Source: Tetrapyrgos nigripes
Lineage: Eukaryota > Basidiomycota > Agaricomycetes > Agaricales > Campanellaceae
Direction: 5' to 3'
DNA length: 64,000 nt
Assembly: GCA_013368315.1 (NCBI GenBank)
Contig: JAACJM010000048.1
Coordinates: 248,001 to 312,000, forward strand
Part shown: piece after piece, positions 1 to 11,097 of the stretch
How positions within the stretch are numbered: position 1 is the stretch's first letter
Layout: each line of letters begins with the position of its first letter
Made by a program: the position numbers and the translations under genes
Notes under the pieces: generated by a model
Databases searched by the model: none
Seen by the model: the letters and a program-made list of their open reading frames with translations, nothing else
Told to the model about the DNA's origin: nothing

Positions 1-1
1 G

Positions 2-1350
2 CAGGTCACCGCGGTGGAGGTTCACGCATTGAAGCGATGGACTGACGTCGTGATTGTCCCAACCGTTCATGTCAACAACGTTCCAGAGTACGGTCAGGCC
101 AGTTTCATGAGCATCCTCAGTGGAGGTGGTGAGTCACGTTTATGTTATGACATCCACCTTCTATCTAACTAACAATGCATTAGACATGGATGGCGGTAAG
201 CTGCACTTGGTAGTGTCTGTAATACTTCCTGACACGTCTCCATTCTGTCATAGATACGGTTTTCGTGACCTGGCATAAGGACATCGTTACGCAGTTTCAA
301 GGGGAACGGCTCATTCCGCCTCCAAAAGACCTTGAAGATGACTTTGAGCGTCAGGTCGAGCAAGTTTCTAGCTTCATTGAACGGCTTGCAGAACTGCCCA
401 TCAAAGAACGCCAGATTGCATTCCAGCAAAAATACCTCTCCGGCATGGCTCATTTTAATGTCGGTCTGTATTCCGTCTTCCACGACGTCGCTGTTCGGAC
501 GAAAGGCTACAAAGACGAGGATGCAATCCGGCTCGCATACAAGTATGTTCATTTCTTTTGCAGTCTTTTGCATCGATGTGACAATATCCTCAGATTTAAC
601 AATGTCCTTGACGGGCCTAAAACCGGCCGCGTACTCAAAGGAGATATTTTTATTCAGGATAAGAAGACATGGGAAAGGGATCGACCACCGCACAAATCAA
701 AAGCCAAGGATCGGTTAGCCAAGGATTTGTTGGCTCAACGTCCCGGCTTCATCCTCGACGTTCTTCAAGAAGCAGGAGAAAACCTAGAAATGCAGTATCT
801 TCAAGAGTTTGACATAAAAAATGGTCGTCACTTCGAGCATAAGCATAACGAGACGATCAGGCCGGACCCTGACCTCAGGAGGCCCTGGCAAGAACTGCAG
901 GACTTGAGGGACTTGGGGCCTCAATCTCGCTCTGACTTGGAAGCCGAGCTAGAGCTCGTTCAAAAGCACGTTAAAGCATCCTATAAGGCCTTCTGTAACG
1001 GTGCTGCAAGCTCGTCTTCCTCCAACAATCCCTTTATTCAGCAAACACAGCCACGCGGTCGAAAGGGAAAGACTCCTCGCAAGGATTGTATGATTGAGGC
1101 AAAGCGCATTTTTGCCGGGCCAATTGATGGTGTTCCAATCCTGTCCAAGATGGGTAACCTTGAGTCCATCAAGGCTTCATGCGCGTACGACGTAAAGGGG
1201 AAGTTTGGGTTTTGTGTCGCCTTTCACCAGCTCTGCACTATCAAGGCTGCAGCTTCCTTTGGAGGCAGTGCTCCCAGTAGTCGCATTTTTGACGAAGTCA
1301 AGTCAATTCCCAGTTCATGTCGACGGCTTTTTGACAGGAGCCTTGAATAG
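2..1350 (+). CDS. RNA-dependent RNA polymerase (RNA silencing), C-terminal part, 5' cut by window edge
   Basis: Cellular (QDE-1/RdRP-type) polymerases make dsRNA from aberrant transcripts to feed Dicer in quelling. The first exon (2-128) reads through a DVVIVPT strand to LSGG. A 12-nt exon (184-195) then joins 254-1350. Splicing 129-183 and 196-253 gives GGDMDGDTVFVTWHKDIV, the DxDGD catalytic loop whose aspartates bind Mg2+. Downstream, VLDGPKTGRV matches the conserved region after the active site (D..K.G), and the C-terminal VAFHQLCTIKA segment fits the family end. Both aspartate codons at the edges of the motif are split by introns. The stop is at 1348-1350; everything N-terminal of the catalytic core lies outside the window. 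The gene converges on the acyltransferase gene. The family call is firm; I cannot assign it to a named paralogue. Confidence 0.9.
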
Positions 1351-1926
1351 CGGACCCGTGTCCTCTCCCCTCCTTTCAAATTTCTTTTCCTCTATCTCTA
1401 TCAATCTAGGACGCTTTCTTGTGATACCAACTCCACTTCTTCAGTATGACTATACTCTTGTCTGTTGTCTTGTATTTCTTGGGCATTTTGTATGTATCTC
1501 CCTGTTAGTGTATGTATGTTTACATCTTTGTGGTATGAAGCATTATTTATTCCGGATATTACTCTTTACTATGGTCGTTGTTAGTGTAGGATATATAGTG
1601 TAGTATAGTGTATGTATCATCTCACGTATGTACTACTTGTGTCAATAGCGTACGCCTTCGTCTTTGATTGAGATTTGTAGCAAAAGACTCGAGATACGGA
1701 TAGCGATGCTGAGACACTCTTCCGTCAGTTCTTCTCTTTGAGGTATGTACAATATCCAATTGAAATTATACTAGGTACAGATTGCACAAGACGCAGATGA
1801 AAAACATTGCAAACGAGCGGGGTCGTACTAGTAATGTTACCAGAGAACGGAAAGCTACTAGTACATGTGGTTCATGACGTTCATGAAAACAACCATCCTA
1901 TCGTACACACACAAGTCCATCCATAT
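1351..1926. other. Convergent intergenic 3' regions
   Basis: This stretch lies between the stop of the RdRP gene and the stop of the acyltransferase gene on the opposite strand. It is rich in T and in TATGTA/GTATAG words (1490-1640), typical of fungal 3' UTRs. I see no coding exon in it. Confidence 0.5.
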
Positions 1927-3956
1927 TTACAACGCGCTCTTGAACGCAACTGTATCCTGGAAATTCTCCCTGACCAACTCCAAAAACATATTCCACGATT
2001 CCTGAGTCTGCCATCTCCTCGATCCCTGGATATTAACATTCAATCTCCCATTATACTGCCACGCATGTACGACTCTCGCAGCGGAATTGACTGTACGCAT
2101 TCCGAATCTCAAATCACGGATAGTGAACTCGCTATCAGGGTATTTGTCTGCGTACAATGGGCTGTATTTGGTGAACCATCCGAGTTTCTCGACGTCGCCC
2201 AAGGAGGAGGACATGATGCCAGGTGCGGACATGACGAAGCCGTTGACTTTGGGGGCCATTTGTTCCACAGTGTTGGAGACGAGGTGGTACTGGTGGGGTT
2301 TGACCTGTCACGAAGATTTTTTCATCAGTTATGCTTCAGTTAAAAAGCAGGGATGACGTCAGCTCACCCTAGATCCTTCTTTCAGAGCGGCTTGAGTATC
2401 CGAGGCGACGCCTTCCCAGAACGAACTTGGAGAGAGATTCTTGTGAACGCGTCCATCATTGCCAATGTGAAGGCATTGACGAATAAAGTTCATGTCGTGC
2501 TTAGTGGGGAAGCCAATGTTGACCAAACCTCCCGTTCCACAGTCACCCAATCGTTTCGCAAAGTAGGGAGAAATGGATGTACGCTGGAAAGACGCGCGGC
2601 GGAACGTCAGTGTATCGTTCCAAGTATAAAGAGAAAGAAGTCATAGTGTACCATATCAGCAATGTTTACTGTGACATTACAAATCTGCGCGTCTTTGAAG
2701 GATTTGAGCACCCTCTGTTGTTGAGCAGGGGTAAGAGTAGAGACGGAGCGTAACATTGTCTCCAACTCGGCTAATAAGAGTACAGAGTTGATAGCAGAGG
2801 TCATGCTGATGTGGTATCTCTTGCAAAGCAAATTGAGAGACTTGGTCTCTGTCGGTGAGAGAGAAACAGTTTCTTGAAGTCCTTCAACGCCTGTGAAGAA
2901 CCGGACCTTCAAGGAGGGTCGGACGAATTGTCTCTGTATATTTTGAAGCAAAGGCAACGTCAGTGGGTGCACAGACACAAATGGGATAATGGGAGGACGA
3001 AGCTAGCATTGGTAACGTACCGGGGACAAGAGAGAGGGAGTCTTGGGGGTCTCGGCTCCTACATCGGGAATAGTCCGTATGGTAGTCGGGGGAAGACGGT
3101 TGACCTCTTCTCCCCACCTCAAAGACGCGTACGAGGTTGTATCTGTTCTGTCCATTTCGCCATAAAGGATACGGAACATGCGCTCAGCAACAGGGAATAA
3201 GCCGCGACCGTCGGAAGTCCAGTGAGGGCAGGTGAACCTGTACGTGGAGACGACCATGAGCTATGTCCCTGATTGAGAAAAGAAAACAACGAAAAGTATA
3301 ACGCACATGAGAAACCAGTCGTGCCCACTCCCCATCGACCCCTTTGCAAGATGCATCTCCAACCCAAATCGTCCCGCACAAGGCTTCCAGTGTCTCTCTT
3401 TCATCTCCACCTCCCATTCATTCAACGTCTTCGTCTCCTTCCTCCATACAATCGTCTCATCAGCCCATGCTTCCGCTTCTTCTGGACCAGATGATCTCTT
3501 ATACGTGAACATATACGAATTGGGCGGAGCGTTAGGTTGGCTTGAAGTCCGGACGGCTATCCAAGGAGCCATAAAACGCGCTTTAATCCAAGCGGAACGG
3601 ATATAGGGAGTGAGTTCTTCAGCTGTGTATGGTTTCTTGAAGTGCATTTCGCTAATGGCCATGATGTGGCCCCAGCCGTCTCCGAGGTCGCTGAGGATGA
3701 GTATGAGTATGAGGTCAAGAACGTTGGAACGAAGATAGACGCTTGGAATGATGATATATGCAGAAGAAACGACGCACGTATTCGTAGCAGACATCCTCTC
3801 CTTCCCATAAAGCCCCCTAGTAAAATGAACGCCATCCAAAGATGTATAATGTAATTCTGGAGTTGTCGTCTGATACGGGTGTTGACGGTCCCTGCCATTT
3901 AGTACTAGGCCAGCTTGCAGTGAACTTGTATCCAATTTGAGCTGGGGTTGAGCCAT
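1927..3956 (-). CDS. CAT-like (condensation/alcohol-acetyltransferase fold) acyltransferase
   Basis: Enzymes of this fold transfer acyl groups from CoA or carrier proteins to hydroxyl or amino acceptors, using the His of an HxxxD motif. Here the exon near 3160-3250 encodes FTCPHWTSDGRGLF, so H-WTS-D-G is the candidate catalytic motif. Likely exons from the ATG at 3956: an N-terminal exon; an exon beginning near 3692 (DLGDGWGHIMAI); the HxxxD exon; then exons carrying RQFVRPSLKV, RTSISPYFAKRLGD and VKPHQYHLVSNTVE, ending at 1927. Introns with clear GT and AG ends lie near 2285-2350 and 2580-2650. The total is about 480-500 residues, usual for the family. The substrate is unknown: acetylated secondary metabolites (Tri3-like) and alcohol esters are both possible. 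The junction before the HxxxD exon is uncertain. Confidence 0.65.
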
Positions 3957-4267
3957 TTCTTAAAGATGGCACGAAAGGACAGGGAATGAAGGCGAAGGGA
4001 AACGCGAAAGAAGGGAAAGGAAAGAAAAGGAAAGAAAAGGTGTTATTACATGGGTTTGGAGCCTCAGCCTATACTATTTCCGAAAAACACCTGAAAATAT
4101 GCAGCCTTTCCGACGCCCTTTAGCGCTCCCCTCGGCGCTGGTAAGCGTTGTCATTGGTCAATGCGGGCCCTTCGGGGGTTGTATAAGAGCCAATTAAGGC
4201 AGTGCGTCAGCTCCTATGATATCCTTGGCTGCGGCCGCAAGACCGCAAGGATACGCGTAGATATAAC

Positions 4268-4632
4268 ATGGGTCCCGTAAAGAGGTCAAAGCTGCAGGAC
4301 GTTGAGGACGACACACAAGAACAAGGTAAGAGACGTACTTGAGCGGGAGGCGGAAAAAGTCCTACATAAGGAGGATATGTAAGAGGTACTTACTGGTCCA
4401 GGAATCCCTTCAGGCCGGTCATCCTACGCGTCCGCTAAACGTGTGTCTGGTGCCAAGCGAGGGGAGGTACTAGTGCCGGTAAGTGGTAGAGACTTCGGAT
4501 ACATGTGGGAGCGAGGCTGGGCGCTTTCCCGCCGTTTCCTATACATCGCACTGACGACACATCGCAGCCAGCCGTCGTCCCGCCCTCTCGTCACTGTCCC
4601 GCCCTACCGTACTATGTAAGTACTAAACACTG
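4268..4632 (+). CDS. Candidate small spliced gene, unknown product
   Basis: An inverted CCAAT motif (near 4155) and a TATAAG element (near 4180) precede an ATG at 4268. The reading MGPVKRSKLQDVEDDTQEQ reaches a GTAAGA donor near 4325. It resumes after ...GGTCCAG near 4404 in frame as GIPSGRSSYASAKR, reaches a GTAAGT donor near 4481, and resumes after CGCAG near 4567 to a TGA at 4630-4632. The product would be about 65 residues, basic and Ser/Arg-rich. Support is only the coincidence of promoter words, good splice sites and an open frame; it resembles nothing I recognise and could be spurious. Confidence 0.25.
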
Positions 4633-5228
4633 ACAGCTAAATATAATAAATTCAAAACAAGACTATACGGGAGCCAATTGATGCCGTTGTCGGTGTCAGC
4701 GTTGCAACCAGCAAGCGACCCATCCAACACGTCCTCCTCTTCTTTATCCTCGGAGTCGTTGCCGTCGAGGAACAAGCCAGAACTCGGCAATGTCCGGATG
4801 TACATATCTGGACGTCTTACATAAGCGAATTAGCCATATAGGGAATACGGCGGTAACGGCGCGGGTAATCTACACATGGTCCTTGACTTACATCGTGCTA
4901 GACGCCGAAAAACCCATCCTTTCACATTTTAATCTCCATCTGCAGCATCAAAAAGAAGCCTCGAGAGACTACGAGAGTCACACATCCTGCAATAGTATTT
5001 TCATCAGCATCAAACCAGAGTACAAGATGCAAATGGTGAAGTGATGATGGTAGTTAAGTGTACAAGTAGAAACTTGTTGCCTTCGTGAGGTGAGTATCCC
5101 TTGACCCCGTCGAGTTCGACATGGAGGTCTTCTGAACGTCAACGTCGACGACGGCGGTAGCCGCCGGCCTAGCTTCAACCAGGCTCCGCGTCTGACAATT
5201 TGAAGCTCCGCTACAATATTTGAGGTGA

Positions 5229-5429
5229 CTAGTCTCGTCCCCAGACGTCTTGGATGCCTCTGCTCCGCCTATCGGACACTGCGGACAATAATGCCATGGG
5301 CACATAAGTAGGGAATATCGATTATCGATTCGCATGCTTTACGCATGATAATCCGCAATGTGCACGTCGCATTATGTCCGCAGTGGGATAAATCCGGCGG
5401 AGCAGAGACATCCAAGGCGTCGAGACTAG
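5229..5429. repeat. Long imperfect inverted repeat (fold-back of about 200 nt)
   Basis: The left arm 5229-5294 is the imperfect reverse complement of the right arm 5369-5429. Well-paired blocks include CTAGTCTCG, CTTGGATG, CTCTGCTCCGCC and CACTGCGGACA, separated by small internal bulges. The 74-nt middle holds a smaller hairpin around GCATGCTTTACGCATG (about 5320-5350). Transcription through it would give a long imperfect hairpin. It could be a decayed MITE or a small-RNA precursor; no target duplication was found. Confidence 0.65.
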
Positions 5430-6110
5430 AAGTGACAGAGTCTAATCTTTGCCACTTTCGACACTCATAAGTAGTACAAACTTCCTTTGCTTTCATTAGT
5501 GGATGGTCTGAATGGTTATTGAGATATTATACTCCGAGTCCACTGAATGCAACGTAGCTCTGCCCTTGATAATGAATTTATACAAGAGCAGTAAAGTAGT
5601 GCCATATACTAAATTTCCTATAAGGCAGGCCATTCCTGACTCATTCTATCCCTAATCGTGGTGTAGGAGGCTCCCGGCTAGCTCTTTTGAGTACTACGTA
5701 GTATCACGGACCATGCATTTAGGACTTCTTTATCGTTCGTTCCGATGTTCATATTCAGGACGCCACCTCCGACTTACCACTGATGGCTATGTACATGTTC
5801 CTATTTGATCCCTGTCTCTTTCTGCGGCTGTATCCAGAATTCAAGATGCATCATCCTCCATGATGCTAATCAATATCTCCAAGGAGGCCCGCTGAATTCC
5901 TACTCGCCAGGATATACGGATATACGGAATCCCATTCCGTTCTCTCCGGTCCCGTCCCGCTGGGCCGAGATTACCGCTTTGCTGACGTATTAAATTTTGC
6001 GTTGTGTAGCTCGCTCAAACGTTTTTTCACATCTGTTTCGCTTGTGAAGCGAAAGGTTCTTTGCGGCCTTTGACTTGCTTCAACTCTACCTTTGCGGTGG
6101 ACAAGTCTAT

Positions 6111-6128
6111 CTCTCTCTCTCTCTCTCT
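6111..6128 (+). repeat. (CT)9 microsatellite in ert1-like upstream region
   Basis: Nine CT units lie about 250 bases upstream of the start codon of the regulator gene, within a pyrimidine-rich tract. Confidence 0.9.
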
Positions 6129-6380
6129 TTTCTTGCCTACCTCTTCTTCTCTTTGTGTCTCTTTCGGCCTTCAAACCTTGGACTACACTGGACTTAACAT
6201 TTTATGAAGGCACGATAATTGTATAAGCTAGCCTTGAACCGAAGAAACTGGACCAGACTAGACGACTCACTCACGTTGCACTCACGAACAATTTGACCGA
6301 GTTGACCAAATTACGCGAACGCTAAAAAATTAACCCGCCCTCTAATTTTGCTACCTTCACACTGGATTATACGCGCAACG

Positions 6381-9300
6381 ATGAATGGCGGAACGTTATC
6401 AGCCAGTGCTTCCACCACCACGGCTTCTTCTAGCGGGAATGAAGGAATACGGACAGGAACGAGTGGATTTGGGGCTGGGAGTGGTATTGGAGGAACAACA
6501 ACAACGGCAACAGTAGCCACGGTTCCAGTAGGAGGCGAGAGCGGTGAACCAGGAGGAAAGAAGAAAAAGGCCCCAAAGAGGAGAAAAGTGAACCACGCTT
6601 GTCTCTATTGTCGGAGGAGCCATATGACTTGTGATGAAGGGAGACCTTGTCAGAGATGGTGAGTAAGACCTGTTTCGTCTACATATGCCAATCTGATGTC
6701 TACTCTTCTATACTTAGTGTCAAACGAGAAATTGGCCATTTATGTCACGACGAGCAGAGACCGTCTAAACAAGACCGACATGCGTCCCAACCATCATCTG
6801 AGACTGCCATAGCGAGCACTACCACTCTCTATCCCCCTACTGCCTCGACGAGCAGGAGTATAACGCCTACTACCGTACCAGGGTCAGTGACTGGGACAGG
6901 AACCGTGTCAACCACTTTACCCTACCTCATCCAACCCCAACCCCAACCCCAACCGCAAGTGGAAGCTCAACCAAGCTTTTACTATGGGGGATACGGAGGA
7001 TATGGAGGAGAGGCGTTTGGGAGTGAGTTTAGTATGTTGAGGTGACTTGCTTTCTTTGTAGTCCTAGATGACCTTTTCTGAAGCTGACGGTACTTCTTTT
7101 CCCCCTTTTTCCCAAATCTACTCCTCAATCTCACCTATACGTTGTCTTCATCATCTCTTTCACCTCAACATTCAGCGATTTCCTCGAAACACTAGACGAC
7201 TCTACCTTCTTCTCTTCTGCCTCAACGACCGGCGCCACGTTATCTCCTACATTGATGTTCACTGCTTATGTACCTCCCGCTTCTACCACGACGGGTACAA
7301 CTGCGACAAATGGTGGATTGGCAACCACGACAGCGACGACAATACCAGCACCAGGTACTACTACAACCACCACCACAGCATCTATCAACGGTGTACCACC
7401 CACTACCGCTGCAATCCTAACCGAAGCTGGACTTACCCCCAACTCCAATGCCGAACCCGATACCGAAGACGCTTCTACGCCTTCTACCTCCAATCAACCA
7501 TCATCCGACTCTACCACCACCAACATCCCTAACGCCGCCACCACTACCACTACCTCTACTACCATCAAAATCGAAGACGACGCTGAATCCGACGCGACTC
7601 AACTAACACTCCCTCTCCCTGCCCCAACGAAAACCGAAAAATTCCTCTTAACAGCAGCAGATCAAGATTCTGGGCTATCGAGGGATGAGAGGTTGAGTAG
7701 GGTTATAAGGAGTAAATATGAAGCAGGGTTGTTGAAGCCGTATAATTATGTGAAGGGGTATGCGAGATTGAGTAGGTGGATGGATGTAAAGTGAGTTGGA
7801 AGTTGTGTTTTCTTTCATGGCTTTTTGGTCTTTCTTTCTTGTGTTTCTTTCTTTCTTTCTTTCTCTTTTTTTCTTTCCTTTTTTTTGTTTTTGTCTTTCT
7901 TCGCTGCTCGCTGCTCGCTCTGCCTGTATTACGCAGACGGATGTCCATATGCCTATGTTGATGTTGATGTTGATGCAAAGTTGCTAACGTTACGCCGTTG
8001 TAGTGTCTCTCAAGAATCAAAACGTCAAATTCTCCAACCACTGAGTGTGCTGAGGCCGAAGTTTAGGGTATGTGGTGTGGTTCTGTTGTTTTCATTTCTT
8101 TTACTTTTTTACGTCTTTTTCTTCCTATTTTTCTTCCACTTCCTTCTCGTTATTTTTTCCCCATCTTTTTCCTCGAGCTTGTCCCCTTCACTTTGACTGT
8201 CAGCGTTGGATTGCTTGCTTGGGCGTTCTGTGTTCTGCATGACCTACGCTGGTCGACTACACTCTTGCTTCTCGAGTGACTATCACTTTTGCTCGTCTTC
8301 CGTCCTCTATTCCTTCTTCATTTCTTATTTCACTTCTTCCTCCTCATTTCATCTTCCTTTCTTGCTTCTTTCTCTTCTTCTCTCATTCTCTCATAAATTC
8401 GCTGATTCTTTCTTCTATTACTTTCTTTCTTTCCTTCTATTCAGTCCATAGCCCAATCCCTCCGAGACATCGACCTCGTCTTCATCGAAGAAGCTTTTGA
8501 GAGGCTTCTTTTGGATTACGATAGAGTCTTTAGCGCCATGGGCGTTCCAGCGTGCTTGTGGAGGAGGACGGGGGAGATATATAAGGGGAATCGGTGAGTC
8601 GAGACTTTGGTCAAGTCTTTCTTGTTTGGCTGCGATTTTAGAGGTTTAGAGGTGTGGGGGCTTTTGAAGTGGGTTTGGCTTGAGCTTCCGGGTTGTCTTC
8701 TTGTCCTGTTCTCTGACTCAATGCTTGATGCTAACCAATGATTACTCCTATTCTCCCTTTTTGTCCCGGTATTTTTCGTTTTATAGCGAATTCTCTCAAC
8801 TCGTAGGCGTTGATGGTTACCTCATGCGTGAGGGCAGGCTGTGTATCTACGAGCTGATGGCCGAGGAGAGTGCGGTTAATTACTGGGAGGTGAGTTTACT
8901 GGTTTCTAGTGTTTGTGAGGTTGTGTTCGCTGACAAGAGTGTTTTATCCTCTTTTCTTCCGGGTTTGTATCCCATTCTCTACACTTTCACGTCACCATCC
9001 CTCCTCCTTCAACGCACCTTTCACTCTACCATCCTCGTGCTTTCACCTTACCCACCCAATCTCTCTGTCGGCCTTGACGTCATCGCCAACGTCACAACCG
9101 TCACACCCAATTACCCAACCAGAAATACGGCAACGTCGCCTTCGACTCGTCCCAAAAAGCAGTCCTCACATCTTGTGTCCTCCGATACAAACCCATCCTT
9201 AGCGTAGGAGGCGGAGGCGGTTCTTCTTCTTCTACTACCGCCGCAGGACCTGGACCTGGAGGTCAAGTCGTTGGAGCAGGTCTTGGGTCGAGGTTTGGGT

Positions 9301-9548
9301 ACCCTGCTCCTATGTTGCCTCCGTCGAATAGTAATGGTAACAAGAATGTAAATGGAACGAGCGGGGCTGGTGATGCTGATGCTGGTTCTGGAGTTTCTGA
9401 GAATGGTACTGGTACTGGCGGCGGTGCGGAAGATGTGGATGACCAGATGAAAGAAGCTGGGTTGATTAATTGTTGTTTCTCGTTCACGATTAGGAGAGAC
9501 AAGTGGGGGATTCCGAGTATGATTGTGGGGAACTTTATTAGATGTTGA
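6381..9548 (+). CDS. ERT1: ERT1/AcuK-type Zn2Cys6 transcription factor with C-terminal PAS-like domain
   Basis: Nuclear regulators of this family control gluconeogenesis and use of ethanol or acetate. Seven exons splice in one frame: 6381-6658, 6718-7041, 7176-7790, 8004-8067, 8445-8593, 8787-8889, 9123-9548 (652 residues). A basic stretch (KKKKAPKRRKVNHA) precedes the zinc cluster C-x2-C-x6-C-x5-C-x2-C-x8-C (ACLYCRRSHMTCDEG...CVKREIGHLC, about residues 75-110). The fifth Cys codon is formed across the first intron. A low-complexity Ser/Thr/Pro/Gln middle follows. Near residue 400 comes KPYNYVKGYARLSRWMDV, then the PAS-like core (VFSAMGVPACLWRRTGEIY, EFSQLVG, GRLCIYELMAEESAVNYWE). A Gly/Asn-rich insert sits inside the C-terminal part, which ends CCFSFTIRRDKWGIP. 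Introns 2-6 are unusually long (134, 213, 377, 193, 233 nt) and pyrimidine-rich. Confidence 0.9.
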
Positions 9549-10766
9549 GTGGTGGTGTAGGCTGGCTCTTTTTCGCCTCTCGCATTTTATTCTCTCTCTC
9601 ATTGTTTTTCTGTTGATCTTTTACCATAGACTACTCAATTTTATTGCCTCTCACGTTCTTAATTAGTGAGTTCCTTCCATGCTTGGTTGCTTTCCTTCGT
9701 TTTCTCTCTCGTCCTCTCCCTCTTCTACTCGTCATTCGGCGTTATTGCGTTACCCTACTCAATGCTCCCTTACTGTTCGCTTTTGTGTGTCTGTTTCTGT
9801 TTTGCTTTTCTTCCTTCGATCATGACCTCATGATCAATACTTCACGTCTGTCATGTTTTGTAAGATGGCTCCCTACCTCTTAGCTATATAAGCCCCAAAC
9901 AAAAAGCTGATGAGTTTATGCTCACTATTTACCTAGATAGATATCGATACGTCGAAGTATACAATACGTAGACTTAGTCCATACATACATGATACTTATA
10001 TCCTTATTCCTTTCTGTTGTAGCTTCAGGACCCCCTTCCAATGCCTTCAATACCCTTTACCTCTCGCTACTTCTGAGTAAAGAGACATGCATTACAGTGA
10101 GATATTAATACCCAGGTGGTGCAGCTTATTACTGTGTCTACATTCCGTCTATCAGGGCAGATAGACGCGATGATAAGTTTGTTTCTCCACAATGACCTGC
10201 TTGATGTTTACTTACATTGTACATTTGGTGAGGCACAACTTGGTTCAAGCTCTGTATCGGACTCGTCGCACTCTGGTCCCGCACATGCTTAAAGACCTTT
10301 CCACTGTGCCACAGTACATCAGACTCCGATGGTAGGTCTGCTTAGCTTTCTACAGGCAGTGAACTATCCCCGAATCCCTGTCACATTCCTACCCCGCCGT
10401 TTAGCCTCGTTTAGGTGCCATCGCCATCAGCGAGGTAGTTGATGTGCTGGTGGCTCGTAGGGCCACTTGTGTGGTCTAGAAACCACAATGATTTCTACCA
10501 AGTCATGGCATGGTGGACGTGGTTATCCCTATGGAACCTGAAGCCATCAGCACTGAGATCAGTACTGAGCACTACCCTCGACGTCTGACGTCGGAAAGGT
10601 TTCCAATGTTCGTGGAGATGAAGGAAGTTACATCTAGACTCCCGGGACGGGTAGATACGGTCTCTGCAGGAGATTCCGACGTCGACTTCGGCATCGTAAT
10701 TGAACGAGCTTTTGATCATGGACTCGGAGGAAAAGATCAAAATCATTATCGTAACTTTAAACTCGT

Positions 10767-10970
10767 TATCGTCTGTTTAAATTTGGGGTTTTTCCGCTCT
10801 GCCGTGCATAGCACAATAATAGTGACTCGGAGGTGCGAGCATGCAAGAGGTACTTTGGCTATTTAAGCCAGCTCCCGTCTGTTTGGAAAATTTCCGCTCT
10901 GACATGCTCAGATGACAGCACAATACTTATAGTGAGGTGCGAGCGTGCAAGAGGGATTTCGGATAATTAG
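10767..10970. repeat. Diverged tandem duplication of about 100 bp
   Basis: Two adjacent segments (about 10767-10868 and 10876-10970) share the ordered blocks CGTCTGTTT, TTTCCGCTCTG, AGCACAATA, GAGGTGCGAGC, TGCAAGAGG and TTAGCC/TTAAGCC. They are imperfect direct copies. Confidence 0.65.
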
Positions 10971-11068
10971 CCAAAGCCTCCAAGCAAATCTATTCTCTGA
11001 TACACATCAAAATCCTGCGCAGCACAGATGTCTTTGACTTTCAGTAGTATGATAGCATTTCGGTCCAT

Positions 11069-11097
11069 GTTCCTTAATTATACTATAATTAAGGAAC
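11069..11097. repeat. 29-bp perfect palindrome
   Basis: GTTCCTTAATTATA (11069-11082) is followed by one C and then its exact reverse complement (11084-11097). With a 1-nt centre it can cruciform or bind a dimeric factor, but no gene start is near enough to assign an operator role. Confidence 0.8.

Larger units (their letters stand above)
3957..6380. other. Intergenic region between acyltransferase and ert1-like gene
   Basis: This region is the divergent upstream space of the acyltransferase (-) and the ERT1-like regulator (+). Apart from the weak small-gene candidate at 4268-4632, the long imperfect hairpin at 5229-5429 and a CT repeat, I see no supported gene. The last 300 bases are pyrimidine-rich, as in basidiomycete promoters and 5' leaders. 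Confidence 0.5.

Noticed and set aside
169..693. 174-residue minus-strand open frame
   Set aside because: Entirely antisense to the RdRP coding exon; no motif.
7776..8500. Series of hydrophobic plus-strand frames (poly-Phe/Leu/Ser)
   Set aside because: They are translations of the pyrimidine-rich introns of the ERT1-like gene; splice sites on both sides keep the real frame.
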